NCBI RefSeq assembly: GCF_900105025.1
Contig: NZ_LT629759.1
Span: 1,674,001-1,738,000, forward strand
Direction: 5' to 3'
Length of the DNA stretch: 64,000 bases
DNA from: Parafannyhessea umbonata
Lineage (GTDB): Bacteria; Actinomycetota; Coriobacteriia; Coriobacteriales; Atopobiaceae
The notes under the pieces are model-generated. The model was given only the letters and a program-made list of their open reading frames with translations. It made no database searches and had not been told where the DNA came from. This document shows, piece after piece, positions 8,380-17,715 of the stretch. The first letter of the stretch is position 1. Each line of letters begins with the position of its first letter. The translations under genes and the position numbers were made by a program.

Positions 8380-9204
8380 ATGGCGGGCACGTACCGCCTG
8401 ATTGCGCTCGACATGGACGGCACCCTCCTGACCACGGACAAGAGGGTGTCGTCCGCTACGTCTGCGGCGCTGCGCCGGCTTACCGACTCCGGCGCGTGTG
8501 CGACCATCGCCACGGGTCGCGCGTACCGCGAGCTCGAGCCGCTCAGGCACGACCTTGCGCCCGTGCGCTATGCCGTGTGCGCAAATGGCGCCGTGGTGAT
8601 GGACCTGTGGGAGCACCGCAGCGTGAGCGTGACCACCATCCCCAACCACGGCGCGATCCAGGCGGTGCGCGCGGGCCTTGCGAACGGCTGTCTGGTGAAC
8701 GTGCTGACTCAGACTGGTGCATACCTTAACCTTGCGGACGTCGAGCGCGCGGACGAGCTGGGGCTTGGCCAGTACAAGGGCCTGTGGGCGCAGGTGAACG
8801 AGCAGATGGACGACCCCGTCGAGTTCCTGCAGGCGCATCCCAACAAGGCCGTCAAGATCAACCTGTATCACTTTACGCAGGAGGCGCGCGAGCGCACGCG
8901 CGCTCAGCTTGCGGGTGCGGACGTGCAGGTCGCGTTTGCGGAGGGTGCATCGGTGGAGATAACGGCGCCCGGCGTGCGCAAGGACAGCGGCATCGCCCAC
9001 CTGTGCGACGAGCTTGGCATCACGATGTCGCAGGTCGTGGCCGTGGGCGACGGCGACAACGACCTGGACATGCTGCGCAGCGCCGGTCTGGGCGTCGCGA
9101 TGGCAAACGCCACGCCGCAGGCGCTGGCGGCCGCAGACGTCCGTACCACGGCCGACTGCGACCACGACGGCGTGGCCGAGACGATCGAGCGCTACTTCCT
9201 GTAG
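8380..9204 (+). CDS. Cof-type HAD phosphatase
   Basis: A 274-residue HAD-superfamily phosphatase with a type IIB cap, likely cytosolic and acting on small phosphorylated metabolites. Motif I is LDMDGTLL near residue 10, motif II is the Thr in ATGRAYRE, and motif IV is VGDGDNDLDML near residue 225, which includes the nucleophile and Mg-binding aspartates. Translation is probably coupled to icd, since ATG follows the icd TAG without a gap. Substrate unknown. Confidence 0.9.
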   Translation: MAGTYRLIALDMDGTLLTTDKRVSSATSAALRRLTDSGACATIATGRAYRELEPLRHDLAPVRYAVCANGAVVMDLWEHRSVSVTTIPNHGAIQAVRAGLANGCLVNVLTQTGAYLNLADVERADELGLGQYKGLWAQVNEQMDDPVEFLQAHPNKAVKINLYHFTQEARERTRAQLAGADVQVAFAEGASVEITAPGVRKDSGIAHLCDELGITMSQVVAVGDGDNDLDMLRSAGLGVAMANATPQALAAADVRTTADCDHDGVAETIERYFL

Positions 9205-9282
9205 GCCGGCAGCTAGGCGCGGGCTGGCGGCTGGGTAGAGCCTGGCGGCTGGGCGCAATCCCACAATTGCCCGAATACAGCC

Positions 9283-10242
9283 CTACACCTGGGCGTGGGT
9301 GGAATCCGGCACGAAGCCCTCGAATATGGCGACACCGCCCTCAGTCTCGGCAGCGGCGAGGTCCTGCAGGTTCTTGATGGTCCAGAACACGGGCTTCGCA
9401 CCCAGGGCCTGAACCAGCCTGAACGCGGGCGTCGAGCGATCCGCGAACTTGTACGCGACGAAATCCGGCCGCGCAAGGGAGTTCGCGGCCATGGACGTCG
9501 CGGCCGCGTCGCGCGCGGCGGCACAGAAGGAGGCCAGGGCTTGCCGGTGTGCGGGCATGCTCTTCTCGCCCGTGCGGGCAGGCGTCGCGGGCTTGGCGGA
9601 CGACGCGAGGAAGTCCTTGCTCAGCTGGCCGCGGACGACCTCTGGGCGGTGACGGCGCAGCCACACAAGCACGCGCGGGTCGAAGCTCTCCACGCAGTAG
9701 CTGACGCAGTGACGGTCGAGCGCGTCCATGGTCTTGCGGCAGAGCTCCGCCACGCGCGGCCACGCAGCGCCCTCGGTCTTCACCTCCACGATGAGCGGCA
9801 GCGGGTCCGCGTCGCCCTCGCAGTCCGCGTCGAACACGGACAGTGCCTCGTCGAGGGTCGGGATGCGCTCGTCCGTGCCGTCCAAGCGAAGCTCGCGCAG
9901 ATCTTGCAGGGCGCTCTTCTCGACCACGAGGGCGCGTCCGCACATGCGCCGCGTGTTGGCGTCGTGGATGACCGCAAGCTGGCCGTCCGCGGTGAGGTGG
10001 ACGTCGAGCTCCACGCCAAAGCCCAGGTCGCGGGCACGCCGGAACGCTGCGAGCGAGTTCTCTGGGATGCCGAGGTCGCGGTCGTGCAAGCCGCGGTGGG
10101 CAAAGCGGTGCCGGCGGATCTTGCCCCAGCGCGCGTCCACGTACGAGTCGTTCTTGCGCGGCGACACCAGGGCGGCGGTCGCGACGACGCCGGCACATGC
10201 GACCGCGGCGGTCCTTGCGAGCGTGGTGGTTGCTTTTCTCAT
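9283..10242 (-). CDS. membrane-anchored glycerophosphodiester phosphodiesterase
   Basis: Hydrolyses glycerophosphodiesters to glycerol-3-phosphate and alcohol. The 319 residues start with a hydrophobic segment (about 5-25, AAVACAGVVATAALV) that is probably a signal anchor. The GDPD barrel follows: FAHRGLHD and PENSLAAF with ELDVHLTADGQ and VIHD give the catalytic His pair and metal ligands. The ATG at 10242 has AGAAGGGA upstream. A copy of the dispersed repeat at 9559-9571 encodes TGEKS inside a variable loop, which suggests an in-frame insertion into the barrel. Confidence 0.88.
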   Translation of the reverse strand: MRKATTTLARTAAVACAGVVATAALVSPRKNDSYVDARWGKIRRHRFAHRGLHDRDLGIPENSLAAFRRARDLGFGVELDVHLTADGQLAVIHDANTRRMCGRALVVEKSALQDLRELRLDGTDERIPTLDEALSVFDADCEGDADPLPLIVEVKTEGAAWPRVAELCRKTMDALDRHCVSYCVESFDPRVLVWLRRHRPEVVRGQLSKDFLASSAKPATPARTGEKSMPAHRQALASFCAAARDAAATSMAANSLARPDFVAYKFADRSTPAFRLVQALGAKPVFWTIKNLQDLAAAETEGGVAIFEGFVPDSTHAQV

Positions 10243-10422
10243 ATGGATGGTCCCTTCTGGCGCCGGTCGCATGTGCGGAGGCGGCATGGGTGTCTTGGCT
10301 GGCGGCACGCCCGGGGGCCGTGGCCCGCGACATGCTCCCTACCATGTTCCGCCTTTGCGGCGGCCGCGCGAGCGACGGAGCGGCAGACGGTTGTGTCAGA
10401 ATGGACCGGACGGAGGTGGCAC

Positions 10423-11346
10423 ATGAAGCTGCAGCAACTGCGATACGTGATCCAGGTGGCGGAATCGGGCTCCCTCACGGCGGCGGCAGAGCGGCTGTTC
10501 ATAGCGCAGCCCAGCCTGTCGAAGGCCGTGGCAGAGCTCGAGCGCGAGATGGGCGTCACGATCTTCACGCGGTCGCGCACGGGCGTCGAGCTGACGGAAG
10601 AGGGCACGCGCTTCCTCTCGTACGCGCGGCAGGTGGTGGAGCAGGCGGACCTTCTGGAGTCTGAGTACAAGGGCGGCACGCGCGTGCGCCGCGTGTTTGG
10701 CGTGTCCGCGCAGCACTACGCGTTCGTGGTGAACGCGTTTGTGCGGCTTGTGCGCGAGCACGACGCCAGCAGCTACGAGTTCTCGCTGCGCGAGTCCACG
10801 ACGGCCGGCATCCTGGACGACGTGCGCGTGCAGCGCAGCGAGCTGGGCATCCTGTACCGAAGCCATTTCAACCACGACGTGATCTCGAACGCGGTGCGCG
10901 CGGCCGGGCTCGCGTTCGAGCCGCTGTTCACGGCAACGCCGCACGTCTTCGTGAGCCGCGACAACCCGTTGGCGCGCCGCGCGTCCGTCACGCTCGCCGA
11001 CCTGCGCCCCTACCCGCGCCTGAGCTACGACCAGGGCATCCACAACTCGCCGTACTTTGCGGAGGAGCTCCACATCACGGAGCCAGCCGAGAAGAGCATC
11101 GTCGTGACCGACCGCGCCACCCTGTTCAACCTCCTCATCGGGCTGGGAGGCTACACCATATCGTCCGGCATCCTCTCCGAGGCGCTGAACGGCAGCCAGA
11201 TCGTGGCCGTGCCGCTCGAGAGCGACGAGCGCATGGAGCTGGGCTACGTGCGGCGACACGACCGGCCGCCCTCACCCATCGCAAGCCGCTACCTCGAGCT
11301 GCTGCGCGGCTATGTCGAGGCATACCGGCAGGGCGACCACAGCTAG
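10423..11346 (+). CDS. LysR-family transcriptional regulator
   Basis: A 307-residue regulator. The winged helix-turn-helix is at residues 1-60 (LRYVIQVAESGSLTAAAERLFIAQPSLSKAVAELE) and a type-2 periplasmic-binding effector domain follows. The ATG at 10423 has GGAGGTG six bases upstream; the long open frame before it is antisense to the glycerophosphodiesterase gene. It is divergent from that gene and convergent with the flavoenzyme gene at 11554, so its target is not obvious. Confidence 0.9.
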   Translation: MKLQQLRYVIQVAESGSLTAAAERLFIAQPSLSKAVAELEREMGVTIFTRSRTGVELTEEGTRFLSYARQVVEQADLLESEYKGGTRVRRVFGVSAQHYAFVVNAFVRLVREHDASSYEFSLRESTTAGILDDVRVQRSELGILYRSHFNHDVISNAVRAAGLAFEPLFTATPHVFVSRDNPLARRASVTLADLRPYPRLSYDQGIHNSPYFAEELHITEPAEKSIVVTDRATLFNLLIGLGGYTISSGILSEALNGSQIVAVPLESDERMELGYVRRHDRPPSPIASRYLELLRGYVEAYRQGDHS

Positions 11347-11400
11347 CGCCGGACGGCGCCATGGTCGCCCCACAGATGCGAGCGGCGCCGAGCCGTCGAA

Positions 11401-11493
11401 GCGCTAACGTAGAATATTATTTCTACACATTTCTGCCAACTGGGAAAACGTGGCCCAAACGTCAACCTTTAATTTAATGTTATACGTTAGCGC
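11401..11493. repeat. 11-bp perfect inverted repeat in an AT-rich convergent spacer
   Basis: GCGCTAACGTA (11401-11411) and TACGTTAGCGC (11483-11493) are perfect complements 71 bases apart. The region between them is AT-rich compared with the surroundings and contains a small GTAGAA/TTCTAC hairpin. It lies between two convergent genes. No terminator T-run is seen, and the role is unknown. Confidence 0.6.
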
Positions 11494-11553
11494 GGCCACA
11501 CCGGGCTAGCAGCGCGCGGCCACGCCCGATCATGACCGCGCGGAATGTGACGG

Positions 11554-13506
11554 CTAGATATCGAGCGCCGCGTGATAGCCCCAGTACACGGCGTTCGTGA
11601 TGGTCGATACGCGCGCGGCGTCGCCAATCACGCGGACGAAGGGTGCACTGTCCCGCAGCGCCTCGACCACGTCCGTCCTGGAACGCTGGCCAAGCGCGCA
11701 GATGACCGTCGTGCCCGGCACCAGGTGCTCGGCGCCGCTTGCGTCAGCGCATACGACGCCCTCGTCGGTTACGCGCAGACCCTTGTAGCCGGTGTGGACG
11801 GTCACGTACTTCTCGACCTCGCGAAGCAGCAGCGGGCGGTGCCGCACGTTCGCATCCGGCGCCAGCTCGTCGCGCATCTCGACAAGATGGACGCGCTTGC
11901 CCTCCTGTCCCAGGTGAATGGCGCACTCGCATCCCGCGAGGCCGCCGCCAAACACCACGACGTCATCGCTCACGCGGTCAACGTTCTTGTAGTAGTCGTT
12001 CACCACGACCACGTTGTCGCCGTCGAGTCCGGGGATGGGCGGCACGAGCGGCGAGGAGCCCACCGCCACGATGAGCGCATCCGCGCCTTCCGCCTCGACC
12101 AGCTCGGGCGTTACCTCGCAGTTCAGGCGAATCTGTACGCCGGCCCTGCGCGCCAGACGCTCGTAGGTTCCCGTGAGCTCGTACATCTCGTGCTTGAACG
12201 GAAGCGCGCGCTCGCTCTTGAGGATGCCTCCGAGCTCGTTCTCCTTCTCGCAAAGCAGCACGTCGTGGCCACGTCGCGCCGCAGTGTACGCCGCGTACAG
12301 GCCGCCGGGGCCGCCGCCCGCGACAAGCACCCTCTTGCAACGGGACTCCGGCACGGGGACGACCTCGTCGCCCTCGGACTCGCGGCCGATGAGCGGGTTC
12401 ACGGTGCAGCGGCGCGTGGACGTTGCCGCGCGCTCCGCCATGCACGTGAAGCAGCGCAGGCAGCGCACGATCTCGTCGTCTCGGCCCTCGGTCACCTTGC
12501 GCGGAAGGAAGGGATCGGCGAGAAGAGCGCGCGCCATGTACACAACGTCCGCCTGCCCTGAAGCCACGATCTTCTCCATTTGTTCCGGATCGTTCAGGCC
12601 TCCGATGGTTGCGACGGGCTTGCTCACGTGGCGCTTGATCTCTGCAGCGAGGTAGACGTTGCGGCCATGGGCCTCGAACATGGAGGGGTGGGTGATGCCG
12701 AACGTCTTCTGGTACGTGCCGGCCGAGACGTGGATGAGATCGACGTAGGGCTCTATCGCCTGGGCAATGCGCACGCCCTCCTCCAGGTCGTAGCCTCCCT
12801 CGCAGAACTCTGCGCCGCTCATGCGGAACTCGATCGGGAAGAACGGCCCCACGGCCTCGCGTACGGACTTGGCCACCTCGACGGCCAGGCGGCAACGGTT
12901 CTCGAGCGATCCGCCGTACTCGTCCGTCCTGTGGTTGAACAGGGGCGAGAGGAACTGGTTGATGAGCCAGCCATGGCCGCCGTGAATCATGAGCATCTCG
13001 AAGCCGGCGCGCTTTGCAAGCCCCGCCACGTGGCCGTAGGCGCGGACGATGTCCGCGATCTGCTCCTGCGAGAGGGCGCGAACGGCGACGCCGTCAGCGC
13101 GGAGGGCATCCGACGGACCCCACTGGTTAAGCCCGTGCTGGCGACTCTTGTCCGTCATGTACGTGCCGGCGAACATGCCGGAGTGCGAAAGCTCCAGCGA
13201 GGGGATGGCACCGTGACGGCGGATGGCGTCGGCGGTATACGTGGCGCACGCCAGGGAGTTGAGGATGGACTCGTCCAGGTGGTAGGCGTGGCTGCCGTCC
13301 GTCTGCGGGTGCACCATGCACTCGGACACGGTGACCGCACCTGCGCCGCCCTTGGCTCGAAGCTCATAGAACGCCGTCGACTTGGGACCGATGCAGCCGT
13401 CGTTCGTGATGTCCGTGCCACCCATGGGCGCGCTGAACATGCGGTTCCTGAACGTGGTCCTCCCAAGGGTGATGGGCTTGCAGAGGTTTGGGTACTTGCG
13501 CCGCAT
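11554..13506 (-). CDS. NADH:flavin oxidoreductase, old-yellow-enzyme/2,4-dienoyl-CoA reductase type
   Basis: A 650-residue flavo-iron-sulfur enoate/dienoyl reductase. Residues 1-330 form the OYE TIM barrel (FRNRMFSAPMGG, HGGHGWLINQFLSPLFNHRTDEYGG, RMSGAEF). A Cys cluster (CLRCFTCM, then a Cys 13 residues on) near residue 350 binds 4Fe-4S. The C-terminal half is an FAD/NAD(P) Rossmann domain (VLVAGGGPGGLYAA and VVVFGGGLAGCECA). It belongs to the group containing BaiCD-like and 2-enoate reductases; the substrate cannot be assigned. ATG 13506 has GGGAG six bases upstream and was preferred to the ATG 18 bases earlier. Confidence 0.88.
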   Translation of the reverse strand: MRRKYPNLCKPITLGRTTFRNRMFSAPMGGTDITNDGCIGPKSTAFYELRAKGGAGAVTVSECMVHPQTDGSHAYHLDESILNSLACATYTADAIRRHGAIPSLELSHSGMFAGTYMTDKSRQHGLNQWGPSDALRADGVAVRALSQEQIADIVRAYGHVAGLAKRAGFEMLMIHGGHGWLINQFLSPLFNHRTDEYGGSLENRCRLAVEVAKSVREAVGPFFPIEFRMSGAEFCEGGYDLEEGVRIAQAIEPYVDLIHVSAGTYQKTFGITHPSMFEAHGRNVYLAAEIKRHVSKPVATIGGLNDPEQMEKIVASGQADVVYMARALLADPFLPRKVTEGRDDEIVRCLRCFTCMAERAATSTRRCTVNPLIGRESEGDEVVPVPESRCKRVLVAGGGPGGLYAAYTAARRGHDVLLCEKENELGGILKSERALPFKHEMYELTGTYERLARRAGVQIRLNCEVTPELVEAEGADALIVAVGSSPLVPPIPGLDGDNVVVVNDYYKNVDRVSDDVVVFGGGLAGCECAIHLGQEGKRVHLVEMRDELAPDANVRHRPLLLREVEKYVTVHTGYKGLRVTDEGVVCADASGAEHLVPGTTVICALGQRSRTDVVEALRDSAPFVRVIGDAARVSTITNAVYWGYHAALDI

Positions 13507-13558
13507 TGAATCTCCCGTCTGCATCGATCTTATTTTGCTGTAAAGTCATGCGCCTATC

Positions 13559-14270
13559 TTACGTTCGGGAGAAGTGCTTCACATCATTACTACAACCGCA
13601 TCGCGAAGGCGTGCGGCGAGCGCCCGCGGCCCCGCCGAGGTTCAGGCCCCAAATGACGGGTCGGCCGATGGCCACAAGGTCCGCGCCGCTCGCCAATGCC
13701 TTGAAGACGTGCTCTCCGCGACGAACGCCGCTGTCGAACACGATGGGCACGCGATGGTCGACGGCAGCCGCGATAGAGGGAAGCACCTCAAAGGAGGCAG
13801 GTCCCCCGTCGAGCTGGCGCCCTCCGCGATTCGACACCCAGACGCCATCCGCGCCGGCATCGATCGAGGCAACGGCGTCCTCCGGCGACTGGATGCCCTG
13901 CACCAGCACGGGAAGGCCAGATATCTGCTTGATCTTCTCGATGTCCGCGGGGACGAAGTCCTGCTTGGCCGCCGCGTAGATCTCGCTGATTCCCTTGCCC
14001 ACGCCATCCGTGTCACTGTACGCAGCAAGGTTGGGCATCGGTAGGGGGAACTGGAACTTCGTGGTAACGTCCTCCTCACGATACCCGCCAAGCGTCGAGT
14101 CCACGGTCATGACGATCGCCTTCACACCGGCCTTGACGGCCTTCCTCACCAGGAACTCGTTGAACGCGTCGTCCTTGCTCATGTACAGCTGGAAGAACTG
14201 CGGCGCTCCAGACGCGGCCACGGCTTCCGCCGCGGCTAATCTGATCCGAATGGCACGTCAAACCATACGA
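13559..14270 (-). pseudogene. remnant of an FMN-dependent lactate oxidase/alpha-hydroxy-acid oxidase
   Basis: About 220 residues match the middle and end of the lactate-oxidase family: FFQLYMSKD, VMTVDSTLGGYREED, LPVLVQGIQSPEDA, WVSNRGGRQLDGGPASFEVLPSI, and DSGVRRGEHVFKALASGADLVAIGRPVIWGLNLGG. The N-terminal third is missing: an in-frame TGA stops the frame about 15 codons upstream of the conserved part, and no start with a ribosome site is seen. The last 25 residues no longer resemble the family, pointing to a 3' frameshift or truncation. Intact relatives have about 370-400 residues. Confidence 0.8.
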
Positions 14271-14380
14271 ATAGAGGAGTCTATTTTATAGTAGGCACCT
14301 CATAGTAACGTAGGTTCCCAATGGATCCTATTGCCGTTTTCCTGCATATTGACAGAATGTAAGCCTCCACAAACGCTTCA

Positions 14381-14415
14381 AGGACCCGCCTCGGAATCCT
14401 TCCGAGACGGGTCCT
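14381..14415. terminator. hairpin downstream of transaldolase
   Basis: A 16-bp stem with one G-U/mismatch position (AGGACCCG then CTCGGAA, paired to TTCCGAG then CGGGTCCT) and a TCC loop. It lies 47 bases beyond the transaldolase stop on the minus strand. No long T-run is present. Confidence 0.6.
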
Positions 14416-14461
14416 GTCGCCGAGGAATCTGCCAAAGGCCCTGCCTAACGCCGGCCCTGCG

Positions 14462-15148
14462 CTACTTGGCCTCGGCGGTGACCTTCGCCCAGTCGGCGGC
14501 GAAGAGCTCCAGGCCGCGGTCGGTGAGCGGGTGGTGCACGCACTTCTTCAGGGCGCCGAACGGCACGGTCGCGATGTCCGCGCCCAGGAGCGCCGCCTGG
14601 GTCACGTGGTGCGGGGTGCGCACGGAGGCGGTGATGATCTCGGGGCCGCCCTCCTCGTCCCAGTAGCCGTACCTGAAGTTGTGGACGGCGGTCACCATCT
14701 CGGCGAGGTGGTCGAGGCCCTCGTCCCCGATGTCGTCGAAGCGGCCGACGAACGGGCTGATGTAGCGCGCGCCGGCGCGGGCGCCGAGGAGCGCCTGGGT
14801 CGCGGAGAACACGAGCGTCATGTTGACGCGGATGCCCTCCTGCGCGAGGTGGTGGATCGCGGGCAGGGACTGCTCGGTCACGGGGAGCTTCACGACGATG
14901 TTCGGCGCGAGGGAGGCGAGGTGCTCCGCCTCGGCGATCATGCCCTCGGTGGTCTCGGCCGTGGACTCCGCGGAGACGGGGAGGCCCTCGCAGATGTGGC
15001 AGATCTCGACCATGTGGTCCTCGAAGTCCGCCAGCTTGCCGCCGGTCTTGGCGTACAGGCTCGGGTTGGTGGTGACGCCGGAGAGGATTCCCCAGCTCGC
15101 AGCCTCGCGGATGTCGTCCAGGTCCGCGGTGTCGATGAAGAACTTCAT
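14462..15148 (-). CDS. tal: transaldolase (fructose-6-phosphate aldolase/TalC subfamily)
   Basis: Transfers a dihydroxyacetone unit between sugar phosphates in the non-oxidative pentose phosphate pathway. At 228 residues it is the short TalC/FSA-type. The core motifs are MKFFIDTADLDDIREA, SGVTTNPSL, the Schiff-base Lys in NIVVKLPVT, and NMTLVFSATQALLGARAGARYISPFVGR. The start ATG at 15148 is at the expected N-terminus. A hairpin terminator follows. Confidence 0.95.
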   Translation of the reverse strand: MKFFIDTADLDDIREAASWGILSGVTTNPSLYAKTGGKLADFEDHMVEICHICEGLPVSAESTAETTEGMIAEAEHLASLAPNIVVKLPVTEQSLPAIHHLAQEGIRVNMTLVFSATQALLGARAGARYISPFVGRFDDIGDEGLDHLAEMVTAVHNFRYGYWDEEGGPEIITASVRTPHHVTQAALLGADIATVPFGALKKCVHHPLTDRGLELFAADWAKVTAEAK

Positions 15149-15307
15149 GTCTAGCCCTTTCTGTCCGAAACCAACTTTCCAGTTTGTTATTGTTACGACC
15201 CTATGGTAACGCTCTTCTCCATAAAGTGGACCAACAATTGGTGGTCAACCAAAATCGACAGGCCGCCACCGCACGTGCCGTATCGGGCGGCGGTCATGTA
15301 CGCGTCC

Positions 15308-16729
15308 CTACTCGCGACCGTCCCAGCAGTACGTGCACACCCTGTCGCGATCGAGGCCGATGGCCTCGAGCAGGCCGTCGAGCGACTGGTAGCGCAGCGA
15401 ATCGAAGCCCATCTCCTCGCAGATGGATCTCAGCAGGCAGCGGCCGCGCTCCGTGGTGTCGTCCGCGTACTCCGCGATGTGGTCCTCGCCGCCGTCGGGC
15501 TCGAGCTCCTTTATCTTGCGGCGGGCGATGAGCTCGTAGTCGGAGTTCGAGCGCGAGAACGAAAGGTACTTGCAACCGTACATGATGGGCGGGCACGCGG
15601 AGCGCATGTGCACCTCGCGGGCGCCCGTGTTGTACAGAAAGTCGACCGTCTCTCGCAGCTGCGTGCCGCGGACGATGGAGTCGTCCACCAGAAGCAGGCG
15701 CTTGCCGTCGATCAGCTCTGGCACGGGAATCTGCTTCATCTTCGCGACGCGGTTGCGAATGGCCTGGTTGGTGGGCATGAACGAGCGCGGCCACGTTGGC
15801 GTGTACTTCACAAACGGGCGCGCGAACGTCTGCCCCGTCTGCATGGCGAAGCCCAGGCCGTGCGGGAGGCCGGAATCAGGCACGCCGGCGACGTAGTCTA
15901 CCTCGGGCAGTGTGCCCTCCACCTCCTCGCGGCGCGCCATGATGCGGCCGTTGCGATAGCGCATGACCTCGACGTTCACACCCTCGTAGTTGGAGTTGGG
16001 ATAGCCGTAGTACACCCACAGGAACGCGCAGATCCGCATGCGGTCGCACGGCTTGGCCAGCACCTCGTAGCCGTCCGGCCCAATGCGCACGATCTCGCCG
16101 GGCCCCAGCTCGTGCTCGTCCGCATAGCCCAGCTTGCCGTACGCGAAGCTCTCGAACGACACGCAGTAGCCGTCGTCGTCCTTCCCCACCAGCACGGGCA
16201 GACGCCCCATGCGGTCGCGCGCGGCAACAAGGTGGCCGTCCTCGGTCATGATGAGCAGCGTCAGCGAGCCCTCGATCTTCTCCTGTGCATAGCGAATGCC
16301 GTCAAGCAGATTGCCCTGGGAGTTCACCAGCGCGGCCACGAGCTCGCACATGTTTACGTTTCCCGAGCTCAAGGCCATAAACTGCGCACCTGCGCTTGTA
16401 AGCTCATCTACCAGCGCGTCAAAGTTCGTGATGTTACCCACGACGGATATTGCATACACGCCCAGGTGCGAGCGCACAAGCAGCGGCTGCGGGTCCATGT
16501 CGCTGATGCAGCCCATGGCGCACGTTCCGCGAAACCCCGGCAGGTCGTGGTCGAAGCGCGTGCGAAACGGCGTGTTCTCGATGGAGTGAATCTCTTTCTT
16601 GAAGCCGCCCTCCGGCAGGCACGACACCATGCCCGCGCGCCGCGTGCCCAGGTGGGAGTGGTAGTCGACGCCAAAGAACACGTCCAGAACGACGTCGCGG
16701 CGCGAGACCGCGCCAAAGAATGCGCCCAT
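15308..16729 (-). CDS. purF: PurF-like amidophosphoribosyltransferase lacking the glutaminase cysteine
   Basis: 473 residues with the full PurF architecture: N-terminal Ntn-type glutaminase fold, then a phosphoribosyltransferase domain with the PRPP-binding motif LLLVDDSIVRGTQL. The Bacillus-type Fe-S cysteines appear kept (RICAFLWVYY, ACPPIMYGC, and CTYC near the C-terminus). Known PurF enzymes begin Met-Cys-Gly, and Cys1 of the mature enzyme is the glutaminase nucleophile. Here the protein begins MGAFFGAVS, so that Cys is Gly. The start is well supported by GGAGG before ATG 16729. It may use free ammonia, partner another amidotransferase, or be a non-biosynthetic paralogue. Confidence 0.85.
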   Translation of the reverse strand: MGAFFGAVSRRDVVLDVFFGVDYHSHLGTRRAGMVSCLPEGGFKKEIHSIENTPFRTRFDHDLPGFRGTCAMGCISDMDPQPLLVRSHLGVYAISVVGNITNFDALVDELTSAGAQFMALSSGNVNMCELVAALVNSQGNLLDGIRYAQEKIEGSLTLLIMTEDGHLVAARDRMGRLPVLVGKDDDGYCVSFESFAYGKLGYADEHELGPGEIVRIGPDGYEVLAKPCDRMRICAFLWVYYGYPNSNYEGVNVEVMRYRNGRIMARREEVEGTLPEVDYVAGVPDSGLPHGLGFAMQTGQTFARPFVKYTPTWPRSFMPTNQAIRNRVAKMKQIPVPELIDGKRLLLVDDSIVRGTQLRETVDFLYNTGAREVHMRSACPPIMYGCKYLSFSRSNSDYELIARRKIKELEPDGGEDHIAEYADDTTERGRCLLRSICEEMGFDSLRYQSLDGLLEAIGLDRDRVCTYCWDGRE

Positions 16730-16833
16730 GTGACCTCCAGGTCAGTCGCCGGGCCGAAAGCGCGTCCGCGCGACGCCGCCCCGCCGGCCCGCCTTGCCAA
16801 GCCGTCAAGAAACCGCATCCAAAAGTATACGGC

Positions 16834-16846
16834 GGGCGAGAAGAAC
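16834..16846 (+). repeat. GGGCGAGAAGAAC dispersed repeat upstream of purF-like gene
   Basis: An intergenic copy of the window-wide repeat, 105 bp upstream of the purF-like start. On the minus strand it is followed four bases later by TATACT, a plausible -10 element for that gene. Confidence 0.7.
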
Positions 16847-16944
16847 AAGGCCCCTTCCCGGCAGGCGCATGCGCGGACGGTAGCTCCCCGTGTCCCTGCG
16901 GCGCGCCCTCGTACCCGCGCGGGCGCCGTCTCGCGCGGGCGCCG

Positions 16945-17484
16945 TCACGCGCGCAGGCACTCCCACCGGTTGCGGCGCAGTACGTTCTCTACCTCCGGAA
17001 GCGTGTAGCCCAGGCGCGTGTCCCCGTTGGGGTCAAGCCGCACGAACTCGAACCCCAGCTTCTGCTGGACGCGTGCCGATCGCGCGTTGCCATCATAGTG
17101 ACAGCACCACACCGCATCGCACCCAAGGTCAGCAAACGCGCGGTCCACCATGCACGAGGCCGCCTCCGTTGCATAGCCGCGGCCCCAGTGCGGACGTCCG
17201 ACCCAGAAGCCGAGCTCGGGCTCCGCGTCCAGGCCAGAGCACGAGTCCTCGCCAAACCTGAGCGCGACGCACCCCACAAGGGTGCCATCGCTCGGCCGAA
17301 CGATGGCATACGTCTCTGGCGCCGCAAGCACGCCGCGGATGGTGCGAAGGCTCTCCCCCACGTCCGCATGTGCCGGCCAGCCAGCGGCGGGCCCCACCTC
17401 CGAATCGCGTGCAAGCCGGTAGAGTGCCTCCGCGTCCGACGGCGCCCACGGGCGCAGCAGGAGCCTCTGAGTCCTCAGTTCCAC
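16945..17484 (-). CDS. GNAT-family N-acetyltransferase (RimJ/RimL type)
   Basis: A 179-residue acetyl-CoA-dependent acetyltransferase. The N-terminus LRTQRLLLRPWAPSDAEALYRLA is typical of the RimJ/RimL group, and the acetyl-CoA-binding loop is GRPHWGRGYATEAA. A GTG start at 17484 with GAAGGGAGAAG upstream is chosen over longer frames. It may acetylate a protein N-terminus or a small amine; the substrate is unknown. Confidence 0.85.
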   Translation of the reverse strand: MELRTQRLLLRPWAPSDAEALYRLARDSEVGPAAGWPAHADVGESLRTIRGVLAAPETYAIVRPSDGTLVGCVALRFGEDSCSGLDAEPELGFWVGRPHWGRGYATEAASCMVDRAFADLGCDAVWCCHYDGNARSARVQQKLGFEFVRLDPNGDTRLGYTLPEVENVLRRNRWECLRA

Positions 17485-17584
17485 GTTCTTCTCCCTTCGC
17501 AAGGTAACGCGGGAATGCGCCGCGCACCACGCGGCACGCAGCGCACGAAACCCCACCCCCGCACCGCGATGTGGCGATTTTATT

Positions 17585-17715
17585 GCACGCGATTGGGTAT
17601 CATCGGTATTAATCGTACACTATATAATATTGCGTTTGTCTTTAGCGCATATAACCAATCCGCCACGAGCTGCCCCGCCATAGACCGACCCGCCACCTGA
17701 CTGCAAGGAGGCCAC
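17585..17715 (+). promoter_or_regulatory. AT-rich promoter region of the ohrR-like gene
   Basis: The 130 bases before the gene are clearly AT-richer than the surroundings and contain TATAAT at about 17622, plus interrupted ATTG/CAAT and TTAGCGCATA-type symmetry that could hold the OhrR operator. A -35 element is not clear, and the exact operator cannot be set by eye. Confidence 0.5.

Noticed and set aside
6973-9264. 763-codon open frame on the minus strand
   Set aside because: It is antisense to icd and the Cof phosphatase, whose families are certain. Long antisense frames are expected in GC-rich DNA with strong third-position bias.
14271-14461. Possible missing N-terminus of the lactate oxidase remnant
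   Set aside because: Read in all frames, this stretch shows no lactate-oxidase motif; only a terminator-like hairpin is visible.
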